The position numbers and the translations under genes were made by a program. Of a stretch of DNA of 64,000 bases, positions 1-10,033 are shown piece after piece (positions within the stretch are counted from its first letter, which is position 1; each line of letters opens with the position of its first letter). The notes beneath the pieces are model-generated. The model saw only the letters and a list, made by a program, of their open reading frames with translations. It had not been told where the DNA came from and did not search any database. Location of the stretch: positions 496,001-560,000 of the forward strand of contig JASISA010000040.1 in the NCBI GenBank assembly GCA_031771865.1. The letters are read 5' to 3'. The DNA is from Nothophaeocryptopus gaeumannii (taxonomy: Eukaryota; Ascomycota; Dothideomycetes; Mycosphaerellales; Mycosphaerellaceae).

Positions 1-439
1 AGCCCACGACCTCGTTGTAGCATGGGAGATGATGCCTGTTGTCATGACAGTTGCTTCCGGAGTACCAACGGCACGAATGTGAGTGCAATGTTGACGAAGC
101 CGTCGTCAGTTGGTTTACCGTTGTGTGTGTCCCGATCAAACAACAGAAGGCGTGAAGTCGGAGGCGGAAGAGGAAGAGGCTCGTCGCGAAAAGGCTTGGC
201 GTCGACAAAACTGACATGACTGTGGCTCAAGCTCCACCAAACGCGTCGTTTCGCATCTCAGAGGCGCGACCACACCACCATTACCAATGTTTCACTTTCT
301 TCTTTCAACAGTTCGACCGCATACGCAACGACGACGACGCGTACCAATAGCGACATCACGTACTGACCACGCCGTCCGAGCATAGAGCTACTGTGTCCAC
401 GCGGCAGTGTCATAGAGCCATCGAAGGATTCTCAGCTTC
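1..439. other. 5' flank of the BUB2-like gene
   Basis: This stretch holds no supported gene. It is the left edge of the window plus the promoter and leader of the gene that starts at 440. Short open frames on both strands show no recognisable motif. Confidence 0.5.
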
Positions 440-1518
440 ATGATTCATCCCAACATGACCCACCTGGACGCCTTCCTGCAAAAGGGGCCTGCCAACGGCG
501 ACCACATAGCCGGACTTGAAGAATTGCGCCGCGTCATACTGCTGGATGGCATTCCCGCGAACAACGATGGCATGTCGGAACTGCGCATCTATGTTTGGCT
601 GATCCTTCTCAATGCGCCACCGTTAGAGACCAAGAGGTATCTGGATCTAGTAAAGCAAGGAGCATCACCAGCCTACACCAAGATCAGGAATGATACCTTT
701 CGAACCCTCACCACAGATCCCTTGTTCCGGCGACGCGTGACAGAGAACAGCCTCACACGAGTGCTGAATGCTATCGCATGGAAGCTTCACGAATTGGATG
801 AAGCTCGAGTGAAAGGATGGATGTCACCACCCACGCTCGGTGTGCCCAAGAGTCTGGATGGGAGCGACAACGTCTTTCACTCTCCTGGCTCCGTCAGTAC
901 GAGAGCAACCGGACCTGAAGAATCTGACGCCGGAGACGCCACTACCGCTCACATTGGCTATGTCCAGGGTATGAACGTCCTGGCAGCTCCGTTCTTGTAT
1001 GCGGCGCGGAGCGAGGCCGAAGCTTTCGCTGCCTTTGATCGTTGCATCGCAGAAGAATGCCCCGGATACGTGCGGGGCAGTATGGACGGCGTACACAGAG
1101 GTCTGGCACTGGTCGACCAAATCCTAGCAGTCGTCGACCCTAAGCTGGCTTCGCACATGCTATCGAAAGGTATGAAGGCTGAGATCTATGCCTTCCCCAG
1201 TGTCTTAACTCTCTGCGCCTGTACGCCACCTTTGCCCGAAGTCCTGCACTTGTGGGACTTTCTCTTCGCCTATGGACCGCACCTCAATCTGCTGTGCATC
1301 GTTTCGCAACTCGTGCTGGTACGGGACTCTCTCTTGAACAGTTCGTCGTGAGTACCGCGCCGCCTCTCGAACCGCCGATCTGCGTAGCTAACATCGATCC
1401 CAGACCAAAGCCAGACTTCAAACCCTTGCGGGCTAGAAAAATTATAGACTACACTGTCAACTTTGCGCGCAAGATCCCGGACGACCTTTACGAACAAATG
1501 CTTGTCCACGCGAAATGA
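440..1518 (+). CDS. bub2: BUB2/Cdc16-type TBC-domain GTPase-activating protein
   Basis: Two exons (440-1347 and 1404-1518) give a 340-residue protein; the intron is 56 bases with GTGAGT and CAG ends. In the family, Bub2 (fission yeast Cdc16) pairs with Bfa1/Byr4 as GAP for the Tem1/Spg1 GTPase at spindle poles and restrains mitotic exit or septation. The protein is one TBC domain. The arginine-finger motif IRNDTFR is near residue 90 and the glutamine-finger motif YVQGMN near residue 172. The C-terminal exon, ending in IPDDLYEQ plus a short tail, matches how Bub2 proteins end, and the short length fits Bub2 rather than larger Rab-GAPs. A second ATG lies five codons downstream. The Bub2 assignment rests on remembered family pattern. 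Confidence 0.88.
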
Positions 1519-1602
1519 GTATACTAGCTCCCAAGGACTGACTTACGGCTATGTGCGGCTCGCTCCTGGACACGACACGCACCGGCCTAGGATCAGCAGA
1601 AC

Positions 1603-2783
1603 ATGCTCCCGGAGCATCGGGCTCGGAAGTTTTTCGTGGCGCTGTTTGCGAAGTGTGCCAATTTGAGCAGCGTGACTACCACTGTGGAGCAGAAAGAGCA
1701 CCCTCACACATGACGAAGCGTCAAGGCCTTTCGTACAATGGGCATTGGGGCCGTTAACAATCTTCTATCCCGCCGCCCTGGCGTCAGACCACTGAATGAT
1801 GTGGCTACAGCGACTGCTAAGGTCGCCAAGAAGATCAAAAGCCTCTAAATTGAACCGCTTTCATACCAGCCCTTCGCCCAGCATGACGAAAAGACGATGT
1901 CTGTGATCTACGACTTCTTCGGCAACCTTCGAGAGCTCCACATTGGACTGGAAGACAAGAACGTTCTGCGGGATGAGCCAAGAGATGAAGGCGAGACTGA
2001 AGACCAGGCCGACGGCGAAGTGAATAGATACCTTAGTCCTGCATCGTTCAATCACCCACCACAAGTCTCACATCCGGATTCTTTCACACGCATAATAGAC
2101 GCCTTCATGCAAGACAACAGACTTGTCAGATTGCTCTCCCACGCAACACACCTCACTTCACTAAGTATCAAGGATCTTGAACTCTCCCCCGACACCGAAG
2201 GTTGCCTCCCTCTCTCCGCCATCACCGGTTCTTCCACCACCTGGCTAAACCTCAAACTCTTCAACCTAGCCTTTATCGAATGCAAATCCCCCGACCTCAT
2301 CTCCTTCCTCCTCCGCCACAATTCCACCCTCCAAAAACACTCTCTCTCCGCCAACTAGAACTCGACAAGACACCGCAGAAACATGCTTCTATGCGATCGC
2401 TCAACAGCTACCGTGCCTCGAGAGGGACACACTTAGGGGCGAGTTTCGATGTAGTGATGTACAACATGGCCCAGACGATATTGTGCTCAGTGGGAAACCG
2501 GCACATCTCATTCCGAATATGTATACAAGGGTGATGGAGAGGTTTCTCATGGAGAGGTTTCTCATAGCAGGCGGGACCTTGCCAAAAGAAGACATGTTTG
2601 GGCCATGAGGTCTTTGGAGATGATTTGACAGGTCAGACGGATGAGTTCGTCTGGTCAGAGGACGAGGATGAGGAAGACGAGGGGGAAAGTGACGGGGATG
2701 AGGGAGGCGGGGCTGAGGATGAGGATGAGGACGAGGAACACCAGGATGAGGATGAGGAAGACGAGGAAGAAAGCGAAGAGTGA
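1603..2783 (+). pseudogene. Decayed F-box/LRR-like gene with acidic tail
   Basis: One frame from ATG 1603 reads as protein-like sequence but is cut by a TGA at 1711-1713 and a TAA at 1846-1848. It then continues in frame to 2358 with leucine-patterned segments such as NLRELHIGL and HLTSLSIKDLEL. Similar sequence resumes in another frame from about 2380 (AIAQQLPCLERDTLRGEF) to 2590, and a third frame carries an Asp/Glu-rich tail (2598-2783). Fungal F-box-like proteins often have this leucine-rich body and acidic end, so that is my best guess. No F-box is visible and the gene cannot make one protein. A 15-base unit is duplicated in tandem at 2534-2563. Confidence 0.5.
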
Positions 2784-3075
2784 CTGCAATGTCAGGCTCG
2801 CAGACGGCATCACAAGAGGAGCTCGACTTGTAGGAGGGGGGTTGAGGAAGTATCTCTCCGGCTCCGTCTCTACCCACGCTTCGATGACTGCACTGCCAAA
2901 CTCGCAAACGGCACTGCATTGGCAAAAGAGAGTCAGAGAAGAGGCTTAAAGGTCAGCTTTTAATATCCATTTCGCGTAGCTCTGACCTTAGGTCAAAAGC
3001 CACCTGTTAGGGCATTTCTGGGAGGTGCAAGTTGATACAGGTATGCTACAGGTATGTGCTGCTGCTTTTGAGAGC

Positions 3076-3946
3076 TCAGGCTTTGAGCTGCGGGCTGGGT
3101 GTTCCCGGTGGAGGTACATTGGCCTGAGCTGCTGCGGCGCTGTCGGCTTCAGGAGTCGTCTCCCTCTAGATTTTGTTAGCCATTTGAAGAAGATACCTTC
3201 AATCTTGACTCACCTCAAAGCTGTCCTCTTTCGGCATGTACGCGATATCGCCAGCATCTAAATCAGCGTACATGTTGATCTCCCCATCCTCCATTGCCGC
3301 AACACGGGCATTCTCCCAAGTATACCATCGCTCCGTGAGAACGAATTTGATGGCCTTCATTGTCTTCTTGATCTGTTCATCCCAACGTCAGCCCGACCCT
3401 AGATTTCATCAATTGATCTCATATACGCACCGCTTTGTTCCTCTCCTGGTCCTCATAATCTCCATACATATCCCCTACCCTCTTCCTCTCCAGCGCATAC
3501 GTGAAAAGCCGATTCCTCTCCTTGACACAGACCCACCACAGCCGATGCAAATCATCCCAATCCTTATGTCTCAGCTCCTGAATGGTCCATTCCCTCCCGT
3601 GTGAGCCCATCTCCTCCGGTGTAGCCATCGACTTTCGATCCTGCGGGAAGAACTCCCACAATCCATGGTCTTGGTCGACTTCGACCTTCGATCTCTTGGC
3701 GGGATCGAGCACGGGTTTCGGGAGTTGGTCGGGTGTGATAGAGAGCCTCATCCGTTTGCCTGGGCCGCTGCGGTAGAGGGCGGAGATGCCGCGCATTCTG
3801 TTGCCATCTTTGCGCGCGGCGTGGGCGGTGGTTGTGGAGAAGGCAGAGGTTTGCGCGGCGGCGAATGCTGGGAGGAGGAAGGATGGCGGGAGGGTTGCTG
3901 TTGTCGGAAGGGTTTTGGGGGCGCCAAAGACGCCGCTGAGCAGCAT
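3076..3946 (-). CDS. MRPL4: Mitochondrial large-subunit ribosomal protein MRPL4 (uL29m)
   Basis: Three exons on the minus strand: 3946-3431, 3372-3214 and 3165-3076, giving about 254 residues. The body carries the MRP-L47 pattern: EWTIQELRHKDWDDLHRLWW, then a conserved VCVKERNRL stretch, then a helix containing IKKTMKAIKFVLTERW. The N-terminus is rich in Ala, Ser, Thr and Arg and lacks acids, as expected of a mitochondrial presequence. I place the start at 3946 (MLLSGVFG); an in-frame ATG at 3985 would add 13 residues that fit a presequence less well. The role is in the mitochondrial 54S subunit, with uL29 near the peptide exit tunnel by homology. Introns are 58 and 48 bases. Confidence 0.88.
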
Positions 3947-4634
3947 TCTGGTTGTGCAGTGCATCTCGCGATACTGTTGATGCATGTGATAGTCGTCAAT
4001 GGGAGTCGCGCGTGAAGCTGGATTCTGAGTGTGGATCTCCCGACTCCCGGCAACGATTTTGATTGGCTTCCTTCAAGATTCACCTCACGCAGTCTAGACC
4101 AGACCAAACCAGCAGCCCCGTCGGGGGTACAAAGTAACAAACCAAACACAGCTCCCCTCCCCCTCCTCATCCGTCTCCTTTCCATCTTCTTACACCTTGC
4201 AGCGGCGGCAACGTACGCACTGTCTCTTGTAAAGATGCCCAATGCTCGATGCAAGCCCAATGCGCAGTAGTGCATTAGCTTGGAAATACCGGAGGCATAC
4301 ACTTCTCACTCCTGCCCGTCCGCCTCAAATAAGCCTTTCGCATGCCCGTCGCGCTGCTGGAGCCCTTCAATGGCGTGCCGACGGTTGCTCTTTTTCAAAG
4401 TGTTCCGTCGAAAAGATGCGCTCTAGCACTCCCTTGACATGAGAATCAGATCTGCAGCGCCTACCACCACATGTGTGACCAGGTCGTGGCGCAGCTTCTC
4501 AGCCTCAGGTCCATCAACCTCTATTACACCGCGCCCCCATGATACTGACTTCATGATTGTCTGACACCTAGCATACGGGCCCCAATTGTGGGTGCATAAA
4601 TCTCACATTTATCGCGATCGCGGTGTCGACAGCA
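3947..4634. other. Divergent intergenic region, MRPL4 / HET gene
   Basis: This segment separates two genes transcribed away from each other, so it should hold both promoters. It has pyrimidine-rich runs around 4150-4200. I see no further gene or obvious operator. Confidence 0.4.
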
Positions 4635-6954
4635 ATGGCTAGGACGCCTCAGACTGCTAGGCCCAGGCGGTCCCGGCCAGGGTCGGAATCAAAGCACACC
4701 ATGCCTACACCACCAGAACCACCTCCGAGTGGTTATGTATTCCAGATGCAACAATCTATGAGGCCGAGAGACCTTCGCGCAACTGAGCTTCTTCCAGACC
4801 AAGCCACGAAGTTTGACTTCTTGGCCCCAGACGATCCTTCTCATCCACACGAGCATTATGGACAAGAACATCGCCCACGTCGGGTGCGCGAAGACCTACC
4901 ACTCACTCAGCAAGCGTTTGAGCCATTTCCTACCCAGGTCTACAGGCCCAGAAACTTGCGAGAGGATGAGACGCAGACTCGTCAGTATGTTGGTGGCCGA
5001 GGCAACCTCTACAAAATACCCTCAGAACCTTCTCAGAGCAATGGCAGCCGGCTAATGCACCCGCTTTCCACGCATCGACAGATGCACCTCGCACAGCACC
5101 TCACGCAGTATCACAAGTTGGACTCCTCTCGTAAGTCAATGCGCATACTTGAACTGCAAAAGGGCGACATTGATGAGCCGGTCCGATGCCGACTATTGCA
5201 TTTGTCGCTTGATGAGGCCAGGCAAACAGGATACTGGACCATTTCGTATTGCTGGGGCAGCCATGGTAGCCAAGCCATGGTGAACATGAATGGCACGCCC
5301 ATCTACGTACCTGCAACTGCGGAGTCAGCCTTGCGCCAGATACGCAATACTTGTCCTCGGGTATGGATCGATTCACTCTGTATCAACCAACTGGACAGAA
5401 ACGAGCGCAGCCAGCAAGTTGCAATGATGCATGACATCTATAAGTCTGCGATAGGAAATCTTGTATGGCTTGGCGAGGACGATGGCACTGTCGGTATGGC
5501 TATTCGCACTGTCGGCCAAGTTCTGGACGAGATCAAGCGAGAAACCCAGGACTTTGCAACATACTCTCGAACCGTCAAGGACGGTGAGGGCCGACTGCGC
5601 TATTCAGAATCTGGCTTCTCGTTCGAATTTGATCCGAAGCCGATTTTACAATTGTTGTCACGACCTTGGTTTCGTCGAACTTGGATCGTTCAGGAAGCGG
5701 CCCTCTCGACACAAAACGTATGCATCTGCGGCGATCATCGGTTTGAACTAGTTGGCGCATTGCGAGCTGCGCAGTGGCTGTACTACAAACAGGAACATCC
5801 ACCATTGACATGGATCCCGGATAAGAATGTCAACGACGGGATACTATACGCAGCATTACTGGCCAGTTTTGTCGACGAGCTAGGCTTTTATCAACGCGCA
5901 GCCAGTCAGCGAGATAACGTCAACATACTTCTACCCCTGTTAGATAGTCTTGGCAAGTTCGATGCATTCGATCCGAGAGACCATGTCTTCGGTCTCTTGG
6001 GCCTGTACCAACATCTCTCACACAAGCAACAGCTACCGGCTCTGCTCCAACCAGACTACAACAAGCCGGTGGCGGACGTCTTACGCGATGCGACTAGACA
6101 GGCCATTTCGGAAGCTCCTATGGACAAACTCCACGTCCTGCAGAGCGTCCGTCATCGCACAGACCATCGCGATTCTACCGACTTACCGTCTTGGGTACCT
6201 CATTGGGATCGTAAATGGGACATTGAATACGATGAGCAACCTTTGGCGGTCTTTTTCTCCGCACAAACTGGCCTGTCCGTACCACCACCGCAGTCGGCTC
6301 TGCAAGGCCCGCACACCCCTCATGTGCTGGAATGTAGGGGGCTCTACATCGATGGCGCATCGGACTCTAAGATCCAACAACTCTCCGCAATATGCGTCAG
6401 CTCTCTCTGCACACCTTCACGACTTGTACAAATTTGCCCTTTCTCTCATCAGAGAGCACACGCGTGGCGTGGTGACGTCTAATCTCGTACAAGACATCGC
6501 TCACACACTAATCGCAGGCCGCGATACGAACAATCGACCCGCTAAAGAAGTAGACGTCGCAGACTTCAAAGCTTTCCTCGCGTACCATGCTCACCACGAC
6601 AAAGCTCCGCCCACCCTACACTCTCTCGCGTCCTCGCGCTCGACCAGCGGCACAGATCCGGAAGCTGACAATATCCGCTCGGCTGCTCGATACTCGGACG
6701 CCCTGTGGAAGGCTTGTGCCAGACGTCGATTCTTCATCACTGCTTCTGGAAGGATGGGACTTGGACCTCAGACAATGAGGCAAGGTGATGTCGTGGCTGT
6801 ACTTGCCGGTGGACAATGGCCTTTCGTCTTGCGCGAGCAAGGGGTCGGCTGGGAGTTTGTGGGGCAGAGCTATGTTTGTGGGGTCATGGCTGGAGAGGCA
6901 GTAGGGAATGCAAAGTGCAAAGGGCAGGAGGAAGCAGTATTTGAGTTGCATTGA
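4635..6954 (+). CDS. HET-domain (heterokaryon incompatibility) protein, with a late frame change
   Basis: From ATG 4635 the frame runs to a stop at 6482. The HET domain (PF06985 type) spans roughly residues 190-380, with YWTISYCWG, RVWIDSLCINQ, VWLGEDD and RPWFRRTWIVQEAAL as the usual motif series. The N-terminal 170 residues are proline- and charge-rich. After about 6370 the expected C-terminal continuation (ALSAHLHDLYKFALSL onward, ending at 6954) lies in the next frame. A 67-base GT..AG intron at 6334-6400 would join the frames but would delete the CRGLYIDG segment that resembles HET-protein C-termini. A one-base indel is the alternative. HET proteins trigger incompatibility or immune-like cell death; partners are not visible. 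Confidence 0.85.
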
Positions 6955-7515
6955 CGTAGGGGGGAGCTCAACGGCCTGCCTTGCTCCGAACTTAGCTTTA
7001 GAGACATACACTACGCTTTCAGGTCTACTCATTCAATACTAACGTGGAACAGGTATTGAACAGACAGAACCTCGTCGCCCACACGAAGCCTCGCCGGCAC
7101 ACGTCAGTGTGATGCACCATGTCCACTGCCCCGCCTCGAAAAGAGCACGGTCTGTAAAAGGCACTTGCCGCGAAGCAATCCCAAGCATGTCGCTATTGAG
7201 AGAATAGTGACGGACAGGTCAGAGAATCCAAAATACATACTGCTGCAGTGGGTATATGCTGGACATCATAGCGCATCTGGTACTTTTCTTCCCGCTTGGC
7301 TCGCGGGTCTGAGGGCAAATGAGACCGCCGTCCTCCTCTTCCTCAATTTGGGCCTCCTCCATCAAGGTCTATTTGTTCACATTCTCTTGTCGTCGGTGCT
7401 GTTACCGGCTCTATCCCACGGTCATGCCCTGTTTCTCCATCCTGACCCAGACCTGAACTTAAGGAAACCGGCCGTCATGGATCGTCATCTCGATACCGCT
7501 GAAGCGTGGCTCGCA
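6955..7515. other. Intergenic, HET gene to hAT element
   Basis: No supported gene. An open frame from 7165 runs into the transposon end and shows no motif, so I treat it as chance. Confidence 0.4.
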
Positions 7516-7523
7516 CGACACTA
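7516..7523. repeat. Left target-site duplication of the hAT element
   Basis: The eight bases CGACACTA immediately precede the left inverted repeat. The copy on the right (8898-8905) is GGACACTA, so seven of eight match. Eight-base duplications are the hallmark of hAT insertion. Confidence 0.8.
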
Positions 7524-7545
7524 CAGGGGTCTTGTTGGTCCGGTA
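7524..7545 (+). repeat. Left terminal inverted repeat of the hAT element
   Basis: This 22-base end starts with CAGGGG, like many hAT termini, and is the exact reverse complement of 8876-8897. Confidence 0.85.
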
Positions 7546-7645
7546 GGTATGGTAATAAGGCCTCCTACCATACTGACCAAGTTTAGCATGTGATCATACC
7601 ATCTATACCGTTGGTTACCGACTTATTGTAGGTGAATATAGCCAT

Positions 7646-8668
7646 CTATTCGACCTCGTCGTCGCCCTGGTTGTTGTTCACGACATCAGCAATATCCTCA
7701 TTTATCAGCAGGTCCTCAGCCGTCTTGAAGTCCTCAACTATCTTATCTTCCTCGTCAAACGCAGCCAGCAGTATGCCCTCTTTATCCTTGTGTTTAGGCT
7801 GCGGGGGGTCCCCACCAGTCTCAGACACATACACGCTTCTCGACGTCCTTGGCTGTTGAATCATGTAAAAGAAGGAGTTCCAGCGCGTGGCGTTGTTGAG
7901 AACAAGCTGAAGTTGTAGAATTAGCATGTGAAGCTCGGAGGTGCCTTGCGGTATAGAAATCGTCATCGAAAAGAGCGACACTTGATTTGGCTTAGTCGCC
8001 GCCAGCGCCGTGTTTAACGCGTGCGGGTTAGCCAACCAAACACTCTGGACACAGTGGACCGGAGTCCGCTGAGCGCGGGGTGCACGATCCTCAACTTTCG
8101 AGCTTCTGAACTTACTTTACCTTAAGCACATTGTATTTCGACCATTTTCCACCCATCTTGATTGCAGCAAACGCCTCCAACCTCTGTGGCGACGACCGAA
8201 TATAGCGGATGATATTATGGAGCTTTCGATCGTTTGCTGACTGCCGCTGGACTTCACGACTTTCTCGCCCTTGCTATTAATGCTGTGGTGTTGAGACAGG
8301 TGATGTAGAGCGCCTCGAGTTCCATTCAAGACGTTCAACTGCTGATGCCGGCCTTCTTTTTCGCAGAGATAGCAGTAGTATACCCGCACGTTATCCGAAC
8401 GCAGCAGCGCTTCGCCAAACTGCCAGGCTGGACTCCATGTCTTTCGATCCTCACCAACACCTTGTTGATGCTTCTTGAGGCGCGCATACTCGGTCTTTCT
8501 AAGCTCGAAGGTATCCGGATGAGAAGAGGCGCAGTAATTGGGGTTCTGTTCGCATAAGACGATAGTAGCTTCAGAGCTACCAACACCTAGCCACGACAAC
8601 ACGCTGGGCATGGCGAGATACGACAGTATGAGATATTGTAAAGAGATGGGAAGATTGGATACATTCAC
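7646..8668 (-). pseudogene. hAT transposase remnant (BED zinc finger plus a core fragment)
   Basis: The minus strand encodes an N-terminal piece (8668-8117) with a BED-type finger. Cysteines sit in YCYLCEKEG and histidines in HHLSQHH, preceded by the aromatic WQFGEALL. A second open stretch (8035-7646) contains NNATRWNSFFYMIQ, matching the ATRWNS motif of hAT transposase cores. A complete hAT transposase usually exceeds 600 residues, so the catalytic DDE region is mostly missing. The two fragments are in different frames. Confidence 0.8.
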
Positions 8669-8875
8669 GGCGAAAACGCGTCGATTTTTCCCATACGCGT
8701 ACCGCCCTTGGCGCCGGCGAGTATGCCGACTGGCTGCGCAATGGATACCGAGATAGGAAGTTGGTAACCATGGTTACCGGTAGCATTTACTCACCAGCTA
8801 CCATATTGACCGGTAAGCATGTGATTGCCCTACTGACTATACTATTGGTTACCAATAACCAGGTTCTACCATCTA

Positions 8876-8897
8876 TACCGGACCAACAAGACCCCTG
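8876..8897 (-). repeat. Right terminal inverted repeat of the hAT element
   Basis: Exact reverse complement of 7524-7545, ending in CCCCTG and followed directly by the right target-site copy. Confidence 0.85.
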
Positions 8898-8905
8898 GGA
8901 CACTA
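8898..8905. repeat. Right target-site duplication of the hAT element
   Basis: GGACACTA, matching the left copy at seven of eight bases. Confidence 0.8.
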
Positions 8906-9153
8906 CGAGGAGCGCAGATCCTGTCCGTAACACCACTGCAAAACCTCGTGCAGGGACTGCCGGAAGTCCGCCGCGCTCGAAGGTCAGCTCGGATAGATTC
9001 GCTTACGCCGACGAAGTGGTCTTCCTGTCTGCGCTAAATCACCGGAAGGCCCAACCAGGCTATGAATGAAATGGTGATGCCGTCATTGCCACAAGACGCT
9101 TGAGCATGACCACGGGCTGCTCCTCCACGTGTCATGAGCGCCCGAGGGGATTC

Positions 9154-10033
9154 TCATTCCGGGCCGCGACGCGAATGTCGAGCGCCGTATGGATAGTGGG
9201 AGGAGTCGTGACGGCGTTGCTGGGCTTCCTTGGCATAGTGATAGTTCTGATCGGGGCGGTATGTAGCATCGTACACAGAGAGATAGATAGCGCTCGAGTC
9301 TGAGGTCGACGGAGGGGACGAGACAGAGAGGATCTGGCCGAGGACTTGCGGGTCGATGTGCGATTCGATGAGGCTCATATCCATGTTCGTGTCAATGGGA
9401 TCCCACCCTTCGTATTGCTGCGATGGGCCACCGACCTCGTCTTGCTGGTGGGCCGACCACTGCCGTTGTTGCGGCGCTGAAGCTGCATGCGATCTGGGCG
9501 TCAGCAGCTCGAGGAGACGCCGGTTCTCTTCAGAGACGTCTACCTCCTGCCCACACATTGCTGACGATGGTTCTCCGTCGAGATTCGCCGAGCCTACGCT
9601 GCCGACAGGCGACGAGAGGACGTCTTGGATGCGTCGATGCTCTGCGTCAATCGAGTGGCCGGTCCTCAGTCGAGCCAGCGTCTCTGCGGCTTCGAGGTCG
9701 CTGCCGTGCACCATGTGCGTGAGAATTCCCATTGCCTGTCGCAGTTGCACTCCTTGTTCATTCAGGTCAGAGCGAAGCTGTTGACGCTTCGTCAAGCCCT
9801 CTGTCACATCGTAGACGCATTCGGTGCGCTTGTCGCGACATCGTGAGCAAGCGGGATGCTCACCGGAGCACTACTAGAGACAAAGTCAACACACTGACCA
9901 GCGATTCCCTCCATGTCAGGCTGGCACTAGCTTGCGTCAGGACACTGACCTTCAATTTCGACGTGCGGCAGGTCAGGCAAGCATTTGCTACCTGGGCTCG
10001 TTTTCCGCCCGCCTTGTCGGTGGGATCAGTCAT
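9154..10033 (-). CDS. Short Zn2Cys6 transcription factor
   Basis: Two exons, 10033-9950 and 9870-9154, give 266 residues. Joining them at the 79-base intron (GTCAGT donor, TAG acceptor) rebuilds a complete Zn2Cys6 cluster at residues 19-46: C-x2-C-x6-C-x6-C-x2-C-x6-C, starting CLTCRTSKLK and ending RDKRTEC. The cluster is followed by a basic/coiled linker and a segment (HMVHGSDLEAAETLARLRTG) common in fungal regulators. There is no long middle-homology region, so the protein is short for the family. The stop lies about 250 bases from the hAT insertion; I cannot tell whether a longer C-terminus was lost. Target genes are unknown and no pathway gene is next to it. Confidence 0.82.

Larger units (their letters stand above)
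7524..8897 (-). mobile_element. Internally deleted hAT DNA transposon
   Basis: A 1374-base element bounded by perfect 22-base inverted repeats and an eight-base target-site duplication with one mismatch. Subterminal motifs recur as direct repeats at both ends: CTACCATAYTGACC at 7565-7578 and 8798-8811, AGCATGTGAT at 7585-7594 and 8816-8825, ACCATCTATACCG at 7598-7610 and 8868-8880, and TTGGTTACC at 7611-7619 and 8845-8853. These are plausible transposase-binding sites. The interior keeps only two transposase fragments on the minus strand, so the element cannot move alone but may be mobilised by a full-length relative. Confidence 0.88.

Noticed and set aside
9100..9303. Small membrane-spanning ORF on the plus strand
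   Set aside because: It is antisense to the C-terminal part of the Zn2Cys6 gene and has no independent support.
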